Assembly: GCA_022487055.1 (NCBI GenBank)
Contig: JAKVJJ010000002.1
Coordinates: forward strand, 55,741 to 119,740
Length of the DNA: 64,000 bases
From: Oscillospiraceae bacterium
Lineage (GTDB): Bacteria; Bacillota; Clostridia; Oscillospirales; Acutalibacteraceae
Direction: 5' to 3'
The number at the start of each line of letters is the position of its first letter. Within the stretch, counting starts at the first letter, position 1. This document shows, piece by piece, positions 53,591 to 62,756 of the stretch. Under the pieces are notes generated by a model that made no database searches, had not been told where the DNA came from, and was given only the letters and a program-made list of their open reading frames with translations. The position numbers were made by a program, and so were the translations under genes.

Positions 53591-54862
53591 TTATTTTACC
53601 AACGTGCCGGTATCAGAAGCCTGAAGAATCAGAATCTGCTGTTCCATGTTATTTTTGCAGTTAATATAGACCAACACGCGGTCGTTGTTGGAGCCGGTGC
53701 AGTTAAATTCCCAGCACAGCACCTCATGCAGGCCCTCTGTCGGCACCAACGCCAGTTTGGCGGAGTTGACTTTCAGGTAGGAACTGACTTTTTTCTGTGC
53801 GGCGTTCTGGTCAAACTTCGGTGCCTGAAAGGTGCGGGTGGTGTGATTCATCACATAGCCGTCTGCATCATAGTTGACAATTTCACCATTATCCAGTGCC
53901 ACACCGACTTTAATTAAATCTGGGTAGCAGAGCACCTTTCCGTCTTGATAAGCAAAATTAAACAAAAAGCGCCCGTCCGTCTTTATCCAGTAGGTGAGCC
54001 GCATATTCTTACAACCATGCTGCTCCAGAAAGGTGGTGGCTTTCTTCTCTGCGGCTTTTTCATCCAGCTTTTCGGTAGTAACTTCCCGACTGTTTTCCAG
54101 AGAATAGACTATGCCGCCCTTTTTAGTGACAGAGAGACGAGTGGAACCAGCGGTGAAGTTATAGCTTGGCAGTCCGCCGGCAGTGTCTGCTGTGTGTGTG
54201 AGCTGGTTTTCCTGCAGCCCAAGAAATTCTGCAGCGGTCACTTGTGCGTTTCCCTGCGCCGTATCTTTTTGGCCCTCCAGCAAGCGCGGTGCCTGCCTGC
54301 CGATATGGTCGGAGAATGGGCCGTCATAAATCAGAGAGGGAAAGTCAGTGAAATCCTCGGCTGTCTTTTTAAACTGACTGGAAAAATTTGTAGAGGTATA
54401 GTCCAGCTTTAAATTAGAAAGGTCAGTGGAGAGCTTTGTTGCATAGGTATGCAGTTGCTGAATAGTCTTAAAATCTTTATCTGTGATGCTTCCGCCTGCA
54501 CTGACATGGTCAGAGAGTGTCATGGCCAGGTCACCCACCTGGCTGATATACTTGGACACGCTGTCCATTGTTGTGCCAGACAGCGGCAGAGTGGCAAGAG
54601 CCTCTTTTGCCAAGCTGGTTTCACGCATCAGACGGGCCGCCAACCCATTTTGCTGGGTGGAGGTGTTGGCATAAATACCTTTGTCCAGTGTCAGGGCAAT
54701 GTTGTCCACACTGTCGCGCAGGTCACTATAGGCACGTTCATAGGTGTACTGCAGGTCACGCTTTGCGGCCTTCTCGGAGGCCATACTCCGCACTGTGAAA
54801 GCGCCGGCAGTCACCACAGCGGCCACAGCCACCACCGTTAGGATGATATGCTTTGTTTTCAT
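53591..54862 (-). CDS. ypeB: germination protein YpeB
   Basis: Spore inner-membrane partner that stabilises the cortex-lytic enzyme SleB. 423 residues: N-terminal membrane anchor at about 7-24, a helical domain to about 200, then PepSY-like repeats (GGIVYSLENSREV, KKATTFLEQHGCKNMRLTYW, ALDNGEIVNYDADGYVMNH, KKVSSYLKVNSAKLALVPTEG). Start ATG with AAGGTG upstream; a longer opening has no RBS. Usually downstream of sleB; here no sleB is adjacent and murD is divergent. Confidence 0.9.
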   Translation of the reverse strand: MKTKHIILTVVAVAAVVTAGAFTVRSMASEKAAKRDLQYTYERAYSDLRDSVDNIALTLDKGIYANTSTQQNGLAARLMRETSLAKEALATLPLSGTTMDSVSKYISQVGDLAMTLSDHVSAGGSITDKDFKTIQQLHTYATKLSTDLSNLKLDYTSTNFSSQFKKTAEDFTDFPSLIYDGPFSDHIGRQAPRLLEGQKDTAQGNAQVTAAEFLGLQENQLTHTADTAGGLPSYNFTAGSTRLSVTKKGGIVYSLENSREVTTEKLDEKAAEKKATTFLEQHGCKNMRLTYWIKTDGRFLFNFAYQDGKVLCYPDLIKVGVALDNGEIVNYDADGYVMNHTTRTFQAPKFDQNAAQKKVSSYLKVNSAKLALVPTEGLHEVLCWEFNCTGSNNDRVLVYINCKNNMEQQILILQASDTGTLVK

Positions 54863-54991
54863 GGAATCACCTTGCCCGCACATAAAATTTTTGCACGGGT
54901 ATCCTGTGCAAATAGAAGCGGAGCGGGACACTGCTATTTTTCGTCAGTACGGGCAAAATATACACATCGCGTTTCCTCCATCAAAACAACT

Positions 54992-55019
54992 TTGAATTGC
55001 GGAAAATATGTTGTATAAT
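54992..55019 (+). promoter_or_regulatory. sigma-A promoter of murD
   Basis: TTGAAT, 16-base spacer, TATAAT; leader of about 100 bases to the ATG. The other half of the 262-base gap presumably holds the ypeB promoter, but no sigma-G site could be read. Confidence 0.65.
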
Positions 55020-55124
55020 AAATTGCGTCAGTCTGTCAATCTATACGGGCTGCAATTTAATTTACATAAAGTAAAAATAAAGCAAAAAATACATAATGTA
55101 TTTTTTTAAACGGAGGAACCCACC

Positions 55125-56513
55125 ATGACCATTGCTGACTTTTACAGGGAAATGCACGGCAAGACAGTCGCTTTCTGCGGGCTGGGCGGGAGCAATCTGC
55201 CGCTAGTGCGCCGTTTTGCCAAGGAGGGCGCCCGTGTGACAGCACGCGATAAACGCACGCGTGAGCAGCTTGGCGAACTTGCCGGGGAACTGGAACAGCT
55301 TGGCGTACACCTGGTACTGGGAGAGGAGTATCTGGAAAATCTGACGGAGGAGGTCATTTTCCGTACACCGGGAATGCCTTATCATCTGCCGCAGTTGGAT
55401 GCTGCCAGAGCGCGTGGCAGCGCTGTAACCAGCGAAATGGAAGTCTTTCTGGATTACTGTCCCTGCAAAGTATTCGCCGTGACGGGCTCGGACGGAAAGA
55501 CCACCACGACCACCATCCTTTCCCAAATGCTGCAGCACGCCGGGAAAACCGTTCATGTGGGCGGCAATATTGGCACGCCGCTTCTGCCGATTGTTGAGCA
55601 GATAAAACCGGATGATGTAGTGGTTGCGGAGCTTTCCAGTTTTCAGCTCATTTCCGTTGGGCACAGTCCCCAGATTTCTGTTGTTACCAATATGAGCCCA
55701 AATCATCTGGATATTCATAAGGATATGCAGGAATACATCCAAGCCAAGAAAAATATTTTTCTGCACCAGAATGCTTTTGGCCGCACTGTGCTGAACCTTG
55801 ACAACCCTATCACAGCGGGATTTGTGCCGGAAGTTCGGGGCGAATGCCTGCTTTTCAGTCGCCTGCGGAAAGTGGAAAACGGCTGCAGCGTGAATGAAAA
55901 CGGCACGATTGTCTTTACAAAAAATGGTATGGAAACGCCAATTATGAATGTAAAGGATATTCGTATTCCGGGAGCACACAATGTGGAAAATTATCTGGCC
56001 GCCATCTGTGCCGCATGGGGCTATGTGACACCGGAGGATATCCGGGCAGTTGCACAGACATTTGCAGGGGTGGAGCATCGCGCCGAACTGGTGCGTGAAC
56101 TGGATGGTGTGCGGTGGTACAACGACAGCATCGCCACCACACCGAGCCGCACGGTTCGAGGAATGTTGTCCCTGTTTCCACAGAAGCTGATTTTGATTGC
56201 GGGCGGCTATGACAAGAAAATCCCGTTTGAGCCAATGGGAGAGCCGGTATGCGAGCATGTTAAAGCATTGGTGCTGATGGGAGCAACCGCACCGAAAATT
56301 GAGGCGGCGGTCAAGCAGGCAGAGAGCTACCGCCCCGGTGCACCGAAAATTCTCCATGTGCAGAGCTTGGAGGAAGCCGTGCAGGTTTGCCGGAAAGAGG
56401 CACAGAAAGGTGACATCGTTGCCATGAGTCCGGCGTGCGCCAGCTTTGATATGTTCCCTAATTTTGAAACACGCGGGGATATGTTCCGCGACATGGTCAA
56501 CCATTTGCAGTAA
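55125..56513 (+). CDS. murD: UDP-N-acetylmuramoylalanine--D-glutamate ligase
   Basis: Cytoplasmic peptidoglycan-precursor ligase adding D-Glu. 462 residues: N-terminal UDP-binding domain (VAFCGLGGSNLPLVRRFA), ATP domain with P loop VTGSDGKTTTTTIL near 116, AELSSFQL near 165, TNMSPNHLDIH near 185, and C-terminal domain with HRAELVRELDGVRWYNDSIATTPSRT near 320. GGAGG before ATG. Not in the usual dcw cluster; followed by peptidase genes. Confidence 0.94.
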   Translation: MTIADFYREMHGKTVAFCGLGGSNLPLVRRFAKEGARVTARDKRTREQLGELAGELEQLGVHLVLGEEYLENLTEEVIFRTPGMPYHLPQLDAARARGSAVTSEMEVFLDYCPCKVFAVTGSDGKTTTTTILSQMLQHAGKTVHVGGNIGTPLLPIVEQIKPDDVVVAELSSFQLISVGHSPQISVVTNMSPNHLDIHKDMQEYIQAKKNIFLHQNAFGRTVLNLDNPITAGFVPEVRGECLLFSRLRKVENGCSVNENGTIVFTKNGMETPIMNVKDIRIPGAHNVENYLAAICAAWGYVTPEDIRAVAQTFAGVEHRAELVRELDGVRWYNDSIATTPSRTVRGMLSLFPQKLILIAGGYDKKIPFEPMGEPVCEHVKALVLMGATAPKIEAAVKQAESYRPGAPKILHVQSLEEAVQVCRKEAQKGDIVAMSPACASFDMFPNFETRGDMFRDMVNHLQ

Positions 56514-56560
56514 AGCGGAAGCATATAGCTTAAATTTATTTGCAGGAGAAAAATTGCAGT

Positions 56561-58702
56561 ATGAAAATTGAAGAAATCGCCAAGACCTTGTGTGCGGCGG
56601 TCGGTACCAGCGGCGATGAGGCAGAGCCGGTTCGCATGGCGCTACAGATGACAGAACTGCCGGGCGGTACGGTGGATGTGCTGGGGAATGGTTTTGTCAC
56701 ACTGGGAAGTCAAGAGGCACCGCATCATATCTTGCTGGAAGCACATATGGATCAGATTGGTCTGACAGTCACTTCTGTGGAGGAACATGGGTTCCTGCAT
56801 TTTGCACAGTGCGGCGGTGTGGATGTTCGTGTGCTGCCGGGCTGCCCGGTGCGGGTGTATGCATCCGGTTCTGCGGAGCCGCTCACTGGTGTGGTGGGAA
56901 GCACGCCACCGCGAAAAGTTTCAAGGGATGCAGACAAACTGCCTGACATGGAGGATATGACCATTGACCTTGGTTTGCCTGCACAAAGGGTGCAAGCGCT
57001 GGTATGTCCCGGTGACCGCGTGGTGCCGGTCTATCAGCCAAAGAAACTGCTGGGGGAGCGTATCACTTCCGCAGCACTGGATAACCGTGCCGGTGCGGCG
57101 TCTGTCGTCCGCGCGGCACAGATTCTGAGCCATGCGAATCTCGGCGAGTGGCAGGTGTCGTTTCTGTTCAGCACCCGTGAGGAAATCGGCGGGCAAGGCG
57201 CCCACACAGCCGCTTATACCGCAGATGCAGAGCAGGCTATTTGTGTGGATGTGGGCTTTGCGGTGCAGCCGGATGTGAAACCGGAAGTCAGTCATCCGTT
57301 GGGTGGCGGCGTGATGATTGGCACCGCGCCGATTTTGGACCGCGCAATGGGAAGAAAGCTGGCGAAACTGGCCCAGCAAGCCTCTATTTCTTACAAATGG
57401 GATGTGATGGGCGGTTCTACCGGCACTAATTCCGATGAAATTGCAATTTCCCGCGGTGGTGTCCGGACGGCACTGCTCAGCATTCCGGAGCGTTCCATGC
57501 ACACACCGGCGGAAATTGTTGACCTGCAGGATATTGAGGACACCGCCTGCCTAATGGCTGCTTATGTCTGTGATGTGTGTGGTGCGCAGATGCCGGCGGC
57601 AGAGCAACAGAAGCCGGAAATGCAGGAGATTTTCAGCAGCTCCGGCACGGAAAGCGCGGACAATCCCATCTGGAGCGGCTGCCTGCCGACTTTGTGTGAG
57701 GCACGCGGGATTTCCGGCGATGAGGAGGAAGTGCGGGACTTGATTCTTTCCCACATCCGTCCCTATGCGGAAAAAATCGAAATCACACCGCTTGGCAGCA
57801 TTTTAGCTTACAAAAAAGGCAAAAACCATGCCCGTACCCGTCTGATGCTGAGCACACACATGGATGAAGCGGGTCTGGTGGTCATGGCTGTCACTGAGGA
57901 AGGCTTGCTGAAAATAGATACGGTTGGCGACGTGGATTTGTCCGTACTGCCGGGACGCAGGGTTACCATTGGCTATGGAAAAGATACGGTGCCCGGCGTG
58001 GTTGGGCTTAAACCGATTCACCTGCTGAAAAAAGAGGAACGTGGCAAGACCATTCCGCTTGAGGATTTGTATGTTGATATTGGGGCAAAGAGCAGAGAAG
58101 AGGCACGCACGGTGGTGACACCCGGCGACATGGTTACGCTGGATGGCGGGTATGAAGAAAACGGTTATTCCATCAAGGGCCGTGCGTTAAGTGACCGTGT
58201 TGGCTGTGCATTGTTGATCCATATGATGCAGCAGGAGGACTGGGCATATGACACGATATTTGCCTTTCATGTGCAGGCCGGCAGCGGCATGAGTGGTGCC
58301 TGCACCAGCGCTTATCTTGCACAACCGCAAGCCGCTGTTGTGGTGGACAGCACTGCCGCCGCAGATGTGCCCGGCGTGGAAAGGGAATATCAGGTTTGCC
58401 GGCTTGGCAGAGGCCCGGTCATTCCCTTTATGGACCACAAAACAATCTACGATAAAAGTTATGCGGACGCGGCTTTTGCGGAGGCACAGCAGGCAGGCAT
58501 TCCCTGTCAGTGGAAGGAAGGCACAGCGGGCAGCACAGATGCCGGAGTCGTTCATGTCAGCCGCGGCGGGGTGCGGACGGCAGCCATGCAGCTTGCCTGC
58601 CGTTACCCTCATGCGCCTGTCAGCATGATCAGCAAAGATGATTATGCGGCAGCGGAAATTTTGCTGAGCCGGTTGGCAGAACGGATTGCGGGTGCGGAAT
58701 GA
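56561..58702 (+). CDS. tandem M42-family aminopeptidase fusion, second domain lacking catalytic Glu
   Basis: 713 residues: two complete M42 (FrvX/deblocking aminopeptidase) domains in one chain, about 1-345 and 375-713, joined by a short Glu/Ser linker. Domain 1 has a full metal set: His62, Asp174, Glu207-Glu208, Asp230, His314. Domain 2 keeps His433, Asp545, Asp596 and His684, but the Glu-Glu pair is replaced by Ala573-Gly574, so it should be inactive as a hydrolase. Normal family members are about 340-360 residues and act as 12-mers. GGAG precedes the ATG at 12 bases. Overlaps the next gene by four bases. Confidence 0.85.
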   Translation: MKIEEIAKTLCAAVGTSGDEAEPVRMALQMTELPGGTVDVLGNGFVTLGSQEAPHHILLEAHMDQIGLTVTSVEEHGFLHFAQCGGVDVRVLPGCPVRVYASGSAEPLTGVVGSTPPRKVSRDADKLPDMEDMTIDLGLPAQRVQALVCPGDRVVPVYQPKKLLGERITSAALDNRAGAASVVRAAQILSHANLGEWQVSFLFSTREEIGGQGAHTAAYTADAEQAICVDVGFAVQPDVKPEVSHPLGGGVMIGTAPILDRAMGRKLAKLAQQASISYKWDVMGGSTGTNSDEIAISRGGVRTALLSIPERSMHTPAEIVDLQDIEDTACLMAAYVCDVCGAQMPAAEQQKPEMQEIFSSSGTESADNPIWSGCLPTLCEARGISGDEEEVRDLILSHIRPYAEKIEITPLGSILAYKKGKNHARTRLMLSTHMDEAGLVVMAVTEEGLLKIDTVGDVDLSVLPGRRVTIGYGKDTVPGVVGLKPIHLLKKEERGKTIPLEDLYVDIGAKSREEARTVVTPGDMVTLDGGYEENGYSIKGRALSDRVGCALLIHMMQQEDWAYDTIFAFHVQAGSGMSGACTSAYLAQPQAAVVVDSTAAADVPGVEREYQVCRLGRGPVIPFMDHKTIYDKSYADAAFAEAQQAGIPCQWKEGTAGSTDAGVVHVSRGGVRTAAMQLACRYPHAPVSMISKDDYAAAEILLSRLAERIAGAE

Positions 58703-59442
58703 TTCAGCAGGCAGCCGGGCTTGCAACGCTTGTGCCGTTTGACAAAGATGCTTTTGGATGCAGCATGATTTCCACAGCGCAGGCATATGGAATGAGTACC
58801 GCGGCGGCACAGTTCTGGGTTGGAAATGGATTTGCCGTGCGCCGTCAGGACAGTACGGTGACACTGTGCGGAGAAGTTCCACAGGCATCGGCGGAGGAAT
58901 TGCGGGAATTTTTGTCCTGCATTGGAATGCGTACGCTGGTGTGCAGCCAACAAAATTCGCATATTCTTTCGTTGCCAACAGCAGAAACCGGTGCTGAAAT
59001 GGAACTTGCGGGACAAATCAGTGCACCACCGGAAAAATTGCACTTTGCCAGTGCTGTTCCGGCAGAAGATGATTTGCGTCTGCGTGAAATGTATGAAGTA
59101 CTCTCAGCCTGTGCCGCACCGGATTTTCAAGTGACGCCGTTTGAGCCGTTTTATCTGGATATGAGTCACCGGATTCGTCATAGGGCAGTGGTTTGTGCCG
59201 GCGCATATCGGCAAGGGAAACTGTGTGCCTGTGCTTCGGCAGCACTGTCTCCTGCACGAATGCTGCTGTTTGGCGGGGCAGCTTTGCCGCAAGTGCGCGG
59301 AACAGGCGCTTTTGCGGCTGTCCTTGCCGGTTTAGTGCAAAAAGCTGCCCAAAACCGCGCCGTTTCTCTCTTATGCGGCGAATATCTGCGACAGCATTAC
59401 CAAACCTTTGGCTTTATCGAAAAGCACACGGCAGGCATTTGA
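58699..59442 (+). CDS. GNAT-like acetyltransferase domain protein
   Basis: 247 residues. C-terminal half has the GNAT acetyl-CoA loop pattern (LPQVRGTGAFAAVLAGLVQ near 198) and the last-strand LCGEYLRQHYQTFGF; the N-terminal half is a weaker, possibly duplicated GNAT fold (GMSTAAAQFWVGNGF). Substrate unknown. ATGA overlap with the peptidase, so they are co-translated and may act on the same peptide products (inference). Confidence 0.6.
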   Translation: MIQQAAGLATLVPFDKDAFGCSMISTAQAYGMSTAAAQFWVGNGFAVRRQDSTVTLCGEVPQASAEELREFLSCIGMRTLVCSQQNSHILSLPTAETGAEMELAGQISAPPEKLHFASAVPAEDDLRLREMYEVLSACAAPDFQVTPFEPFYLDMSHRIRHRAVVCAGAYRQGKLCACASAALSPARMLLFGGAALPQVRGTGAFAAVLAGLVQKAAQNRAVSLLCGEYLRQHYQTFGFIEKHTAGI

Positions 59443-59535
59443 TTCCGCTTGTTTTCACTGGGTAGGCGGATATAGATTTTTAAAAAATCCATTTTGTAAA
59501 ATAATATAAAATTATACTTAAAGGAGATTTTTGCT

Positions 59536-60807
59536 TTGCAGATATATCCCTATTTTAAAATTGACGGAAAAATTACCGATGCGGCGGATAAAGCCCTGAA
59601 AAAGGCTGCTCCGGCGCTTGCTCGAATCGATGAGGTAACCGACTACAACCAGCAGAAAATGCTGGCGGCCTTTATTGAATGTGGTGTCAGTGAAAGTCAC
59701 TTTGTTGCCAGCACCGGTTATGGCTACGGCGACCGGGGCAGGGAAGAATTAGACAAAGTTTTTGCCAAAGCATTTGGCGCCGAGGATGCGCTGGTTCGGT
59801 ATAACTTTGTGTCTGGTACGCATGCACTCACCGTGGCACTGTTTGGCGTGCTCCGTCCGGGGGACACCATGCTTTCTGTGACAGGAATGCCCTATGACAC
59901 CCTGCAGAGTGTGATTGGCTTGACAGGCGACGGAAATGGTTCCCTGAAAGAATATGACATTCATTATCAGCAGGTAGACCTAAAAAAAGACGGCACACCG
60001 GATTTGGAAGCGATCGAAGCAGCGATTCATCCCGGTCTGAAAATGGTTTACATACAGCGCAGCCGTGGTTACAGCCTGCGTCCGTCCTTGTTTGTGGAAG
60101 ACATTGAGAAGATTGCGGCGATTGCAAAAAAGAAAGCACCGGACTGCATTGTAATGGTGGATAACTGTTACGGAGAGTTTGTCCAGAAGGATGAGCCGAC
60201 TTCTCATGGAGCTGACCTGATGGCAGGTTCGCTGATTAAAAATCCGGGCGGTGGCATTGCACCGACCGGCGGCTACATTGCCGGCAGAAAAGATTTGGTG
60301 GAGAGTTGTGCTTACCGGCTGACGACACCCGGTACTGGCAGAGAAATTGGCTGTACGCTGGGGAATAACCGAGAGTTGTTCATGGGCGCTTTCCATGCGC
60401 CGCACGTTACCGGTGAAGCACTGAAAACAGCAGTGTTTACTTCGGCTTTGTTTGAGGAACTGGGTTATGACGTGACACCACGTTGGGATGAGCCGCGTGC
60501 GGACATCATTCAGGCCGTGCTGCTGCGGGAAAAAGAGGCCCTGATTGCCTTCTGCCAGGGCGTGCAGAAGGGTGCTCCGGTGGATTCCTTTGTGGTGCCG
60601 GAACCATGGGACATGCCTGGCTATGACTGCCCGATTATTATGGCGGCGGGTGCATTTACACTGGGTGCTTCTATTGAATTGTCGGCGGATGCGCCATTGC
60701 GTGCGCCGTGGGCGGCATGGATGCAGGGCGGCCTGAATTTTCACAGCGGCAGGCTTGGTTCCATGCTGGCGGCGCAATCAATGCTGGAAAAGGGATTTTT
60801 GAAATAA
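59536..60807 (+). CDS. methionine gamma-lyase-like PLP enzyme (YnbB / aluminium-resistance family)
   Basis: 423 residues, fold-type I PLP enzyme. FIECGVSESHFVASTGYGYGDRGRE near 47-70 and VRYNFVSGTHALTVALFGVLRPGD near 88-110 are hallmarks of this family; PLP Lys235 lies in GSLIKNPGGG. Annotated elsewhere as aluminium-resistance or methionine gamma-lyase family; the true reaction is unknown. TTG start with AAGGAGA 9 bases upstream. Confidence 0.85.
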   Translation: MQIYPYFKIDGKITDAADKALKKAAPALARIDEVTDYNQQKMLAAFIECGVSESHFVASTGYGYGDRGREELDKVFAKAFGAEDALVRYNFVSGTHALTVALFGVLRPGDTMLSVTGMPYDTLQSVIGLTGDGNGSLKEYDIHYQQVDLKKDGTPDLEAIEAAIHPGLKMVYIQRSRGYSLRPSLFVEDIEKIAAIAKKKAPDCIVMVDNCYGEFVQKDEPTSHGADLMAGSLIKNPGGGIAPTGGYIAGRKDLVESCAYRLTTPGTGREIGCTLGNNRELFMGAFHAPHVTGEALKTAVFTSALFEELGYDVTPRWDEPRADIIQAVLLREKEALIAFCQGVQKGAPVDSFVVPEPWDMPGYDCPIIMAAGAFTLGASIELSADAPLRAPWAAWMQGGLNFHSGRLGSMLAAQSMLEKGFLK

Positions 60808-60821
60808 AGTGCGCAGAGGCC

Positions 60822-60850
60822 TTGTGTTTCTTCGGAAAATTTCATATAAT
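60822..60850 (+). promoter_or_regulatory. promoter of tRNA-Leu
   Basis: TTGTGT, 17-base spacer, TATAAT, with the expected start near 60857, inside the upstream gene's terminator hairpin. Confidence 0.6.
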
Positions 60851-60852
60851 AA

Positions 60853-60877
60853 AAAAGTGCTTCTCTGAAGCACTTTT
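60853..60877 (+). terminator. terminator of the PLP-lyase gene / tRNA leader hairpin
   Basis: AAAAGTGCTTC-TCT-GAAGCACTTTT, 11-bp perfect stem, three-base loop, T-run two bases before the tRNA. Confidence 0.75.
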
Positions 60878-60879
60878 AT

Positions 60880-60962
<83 letters not shown>

Positions 60963-60968
60963 AAAGAA

Positions 60969-61001
60969 ATCGCTTAGGTATGCGGCCTAAGCGATATTTT
61001 T
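60969..61001 (+). terminator. terminator after tRNA-Leu
   Basis: ATCGCTTAGG-N7-CCTAAGCGAT followed by ATTTTT. Confidence 0.85.
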
Positions 61002-61007
61002 ATGTCA

Positions 61008-61029
61008 TTGTACCCCATTTTGTACCCCA
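61008..61029. repeat. 10-bp direct repeat near the attachment site
   Basis: TTGTACCCCA occurs twice with a 12-base period, 46 bases after the tRNA. Position and spacing fit integrase arm-type sites. Confidence 0.45.
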
Positions 61030-61338
61030 ACGGAAAAGGGTGTCGATTTGACCGACACCCTGCGGTAAGTTTGACTGACTCCAGCCATACCCGTTAAAAT
61101 GACGGGTCAGCTCAAGTACCAATATGGTAGGGGAGCCATCCGGTTAGTGGCTAGGTCTAATCTAGGATGTCACAAAACGTTACGCCCATAAGATGCAGTG
61201 AGTTAACCTCATATGACCGGTATCTGCTGCCGCTCATGAGCGGGTGTCCATCTGGTGGACACCCTAAAGGGTACGAATTTGAAGCGTACCCTTTACTCTG
61301 ACACGAACTGAATTCGTATGGGGTCGGTCAGGCCGCCC

Positions 61339-62166
61339 TCATGCCGTCTGCACGTACCATGCTTCACGCTCTGCATCCAGCCGGGCACGCAATTCTATAT
61401 CTTTATCCTTTTGCCGCCGTTTGCGCCTGTCTGCTCTTTCAATGAGCCGTTCCTCAACACTGCCGCCACTTTTCCATGCTTCAAAGCTGGTGCAGCTATA
61501 TCCCTGTTCATAGTCCACAAAGCCCAGTAGTATACGGCTTCTCTTTGGATGTCTAAGCAGATGCAAACCTCTACTGCATAGTTGCCGCGCACGTTCTGTG
61601 GGCACGCCCAGCCGCTCACCTGTGGCCTTATAGGTTGCACCCTCCATGTGGTGCAGAGTAACAGCTTTCCGCGTTTCATCCGGCAGGCCAGCCAGTGCAA
61701 TAGGTACAGCCTTGTGAAGCTGCTGTTCAAATTCTGCCTGTTCTGCATCTTGAAAAGCTGCTTCTGCTGCCGGGTCTGGTATCAAGTCGCCGCGTGTGCT
61801 GCCGCTCTCGTCCGAATCATCCAGCGGCTTGTCCAGACTGTCGGCACCGTTCAGCGGGCGAGGTGCAGTGCCACTCCTAACGCCTGCAAGGGCTTTAAAA
61901 CAGTTTTGTAGCGGATAATGCAAGTAAGTAGTGAATTTATAGCCTTTGTCCGGGTCAAATGCGTTTGCAGCGTTCAGCATAGCAAAGAAACTTTCCTGCT
62001 GCAGGTCATCCAGTGTAATGCCGGAAGCGGTGCAGGACGTTGTGTAATGATTAAAAAAATCGGCTGCTATCTTATAGCATAACTTCTTGACCGCTTCCCA
62101 TAGGGTTTCTGTGGCTGCACTGTCGCCCTGCTGTACCTGTAAGGCTAATTCTTCATTGCTTGCCAT
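61339..62166 (-). CDS. phage sigma-70-like factor
   Basis: 275 residues. Region 2-like stretch near 50-95 (ITLDDLQQESFFAMLNAANAFDPDKGYKFTTYLH) and a C-terminal region 4 helix-turn-helix near 165-205 (LPDETRKAVTLHHMEGATYKATGERLGVPTERARQL), then a basic Arg/Lys-rich tail of about 60 residues. Likely directs transcription of phage genes. ATG with AAAGGAG upstream. The last gene of the element before the tRNA. Confidence 0.78.
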   Translation of the reverse strand: MASNEELALQVQQGDSAATETLWEAVKKLCYKIAADFFNHYTTSCTASGITLDDLQQESFFAMLNAANAFDPDKGYKFTTYLHYPLQNCFKALAGVRSGTAPRPLNGADSLDKPLDDSDESGSTRGDLIPDPAAEAAFQDAEQAEFEQQLHKAVPIALAGLPDETRKAVTLHHMEGATYKATGERLGVPTERARQLCSRGLHLLRHPKRSRILLGFVDYEQGYSCTSFEAWKSGGSVEERLIERADRRKRRQKDKDIELRARLDAEREAWYVQTA

Positions 62167-62179
62167 GATAAACGCTCCT

Positions 62180-62392
62180 TTAATTCACTTGGTCATTGAT
62201 GATTTTTTCTAATTCGTCAATGCGCTTTTCTTGTTCATCCGTCCGGATAGAGTTCAAACAGGTATTAGCTGCATAAATGATTGCGTTTGCCTGCTTCGCT
62301 TCTATTTCCCCATTCAAGGCCATGTTTGAAACGCGGTTCATAGCCCGGCGAATTTCCTTTGCAGTTGTCATTTTTAAACGTAACTTTGCCAA
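62180..62392 (-). CDS. small phage protein, unknown
   Basis: 70 residues, basic N-terminus then helical (TTAKEIRRAMNRVSNMALNGEIEAKQANAIIYAANTCLN, DELEKIIND). Pattern common in small phage proteins of unknown function. TTG start with GAGGTG upstream. 13 bases before the sigma-like gene. Confidence 0.6.
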   Translation of the reverse strand: MAKLRLKMTTAKEIRRAMNRVSNMALNGEIEAKQANAIIYAANTCLNSIRTDEQEKRIDELEKIINDQVN

Positions 62393-62407
62393 AATATCAC
62401 CTCACAA

Positions 62408-62695
62408 TCAGATGCAATGCGGGTTGCTGCTTGGCAGATTATCTTTTTTGCGTTCTTTCTTGCGCTTCTTGCGGGGAGCAGGCGCACTTTTAAGGTGCGG
62501 CGGTAGTGGATCACCATTCAAATAAATTGGAGGATGTGCTGCCATTTCGGCGGTTATGTCATCAATAATAACAATGGTTCCATCCTGTGCCGTTGCAAGG
62601 CGTTCCTCAAAGTCTGTGCTTTCACTGTCCAGTAATAAAACAATATTTGACCGTAACCGCTTAACAGCGGTCATAAGCCTGTCAATTCTATTCAT
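62408..62695 (-). CDS. small phage protein, unknown
   Basis: 95 residues: helical N-terminus (RIDRLMTAVKRLRSN), a short hydrophobic strand pair, and a very basic RKKRKKERKKD C-terminal tail that could bind nucleic acid. No family recognised. Start ATG with GGTGAAAT upstream, so weak RBS. 61 bases downstream of the capsid gene. Confidence 0.5.
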   Translation of the reverse strand: MNRIDRLMTAVKRLRSNIVLLLDSESTDFEERLATAQDGTIVIIDDITAEMAAHPPIYLNGDPLPPHLKSAPAPRKKRKKERKKDNLPSSNPHCI

Positions 62696-62756
62696 ATAAT
62701 TTCACCCATCCTATAAAAATAGGGCGCATGGAAAGCCCACACGCCCTAAATCAGCT

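Larger units (their letters stand above)
60963..61338. other. 376-base structured non-coding region between tRNA-Leu and phage genes
   Basis: No open frame fits. Holds a terminator-like stem after the tRNA, a 10-bp direct repeat, and several hairpins: GGGTGTCG/CGACACCC (61038-61060), TACCA-ata-TGGTA, AGCCA/TGGCT, CCGCT-CATG-AGCGG (61230-61243), GGGTGTCCA/TGGACACCC (61242-61264), AAAGGGTACG/CGTACCCTTT (61266-61294). Could combine attachment arm sites, terminators of the phage genes and a phage RNA. Confidence 0.55.

Noticed and set aside
60963..61338. Known large phage RNAs (ROOL, GOLLD) or a hammerhead ribozyme
   Set aside because: The region is too short for ROOL or GOLLD and no CUGAUGA...GAAA hammerhead core was found.
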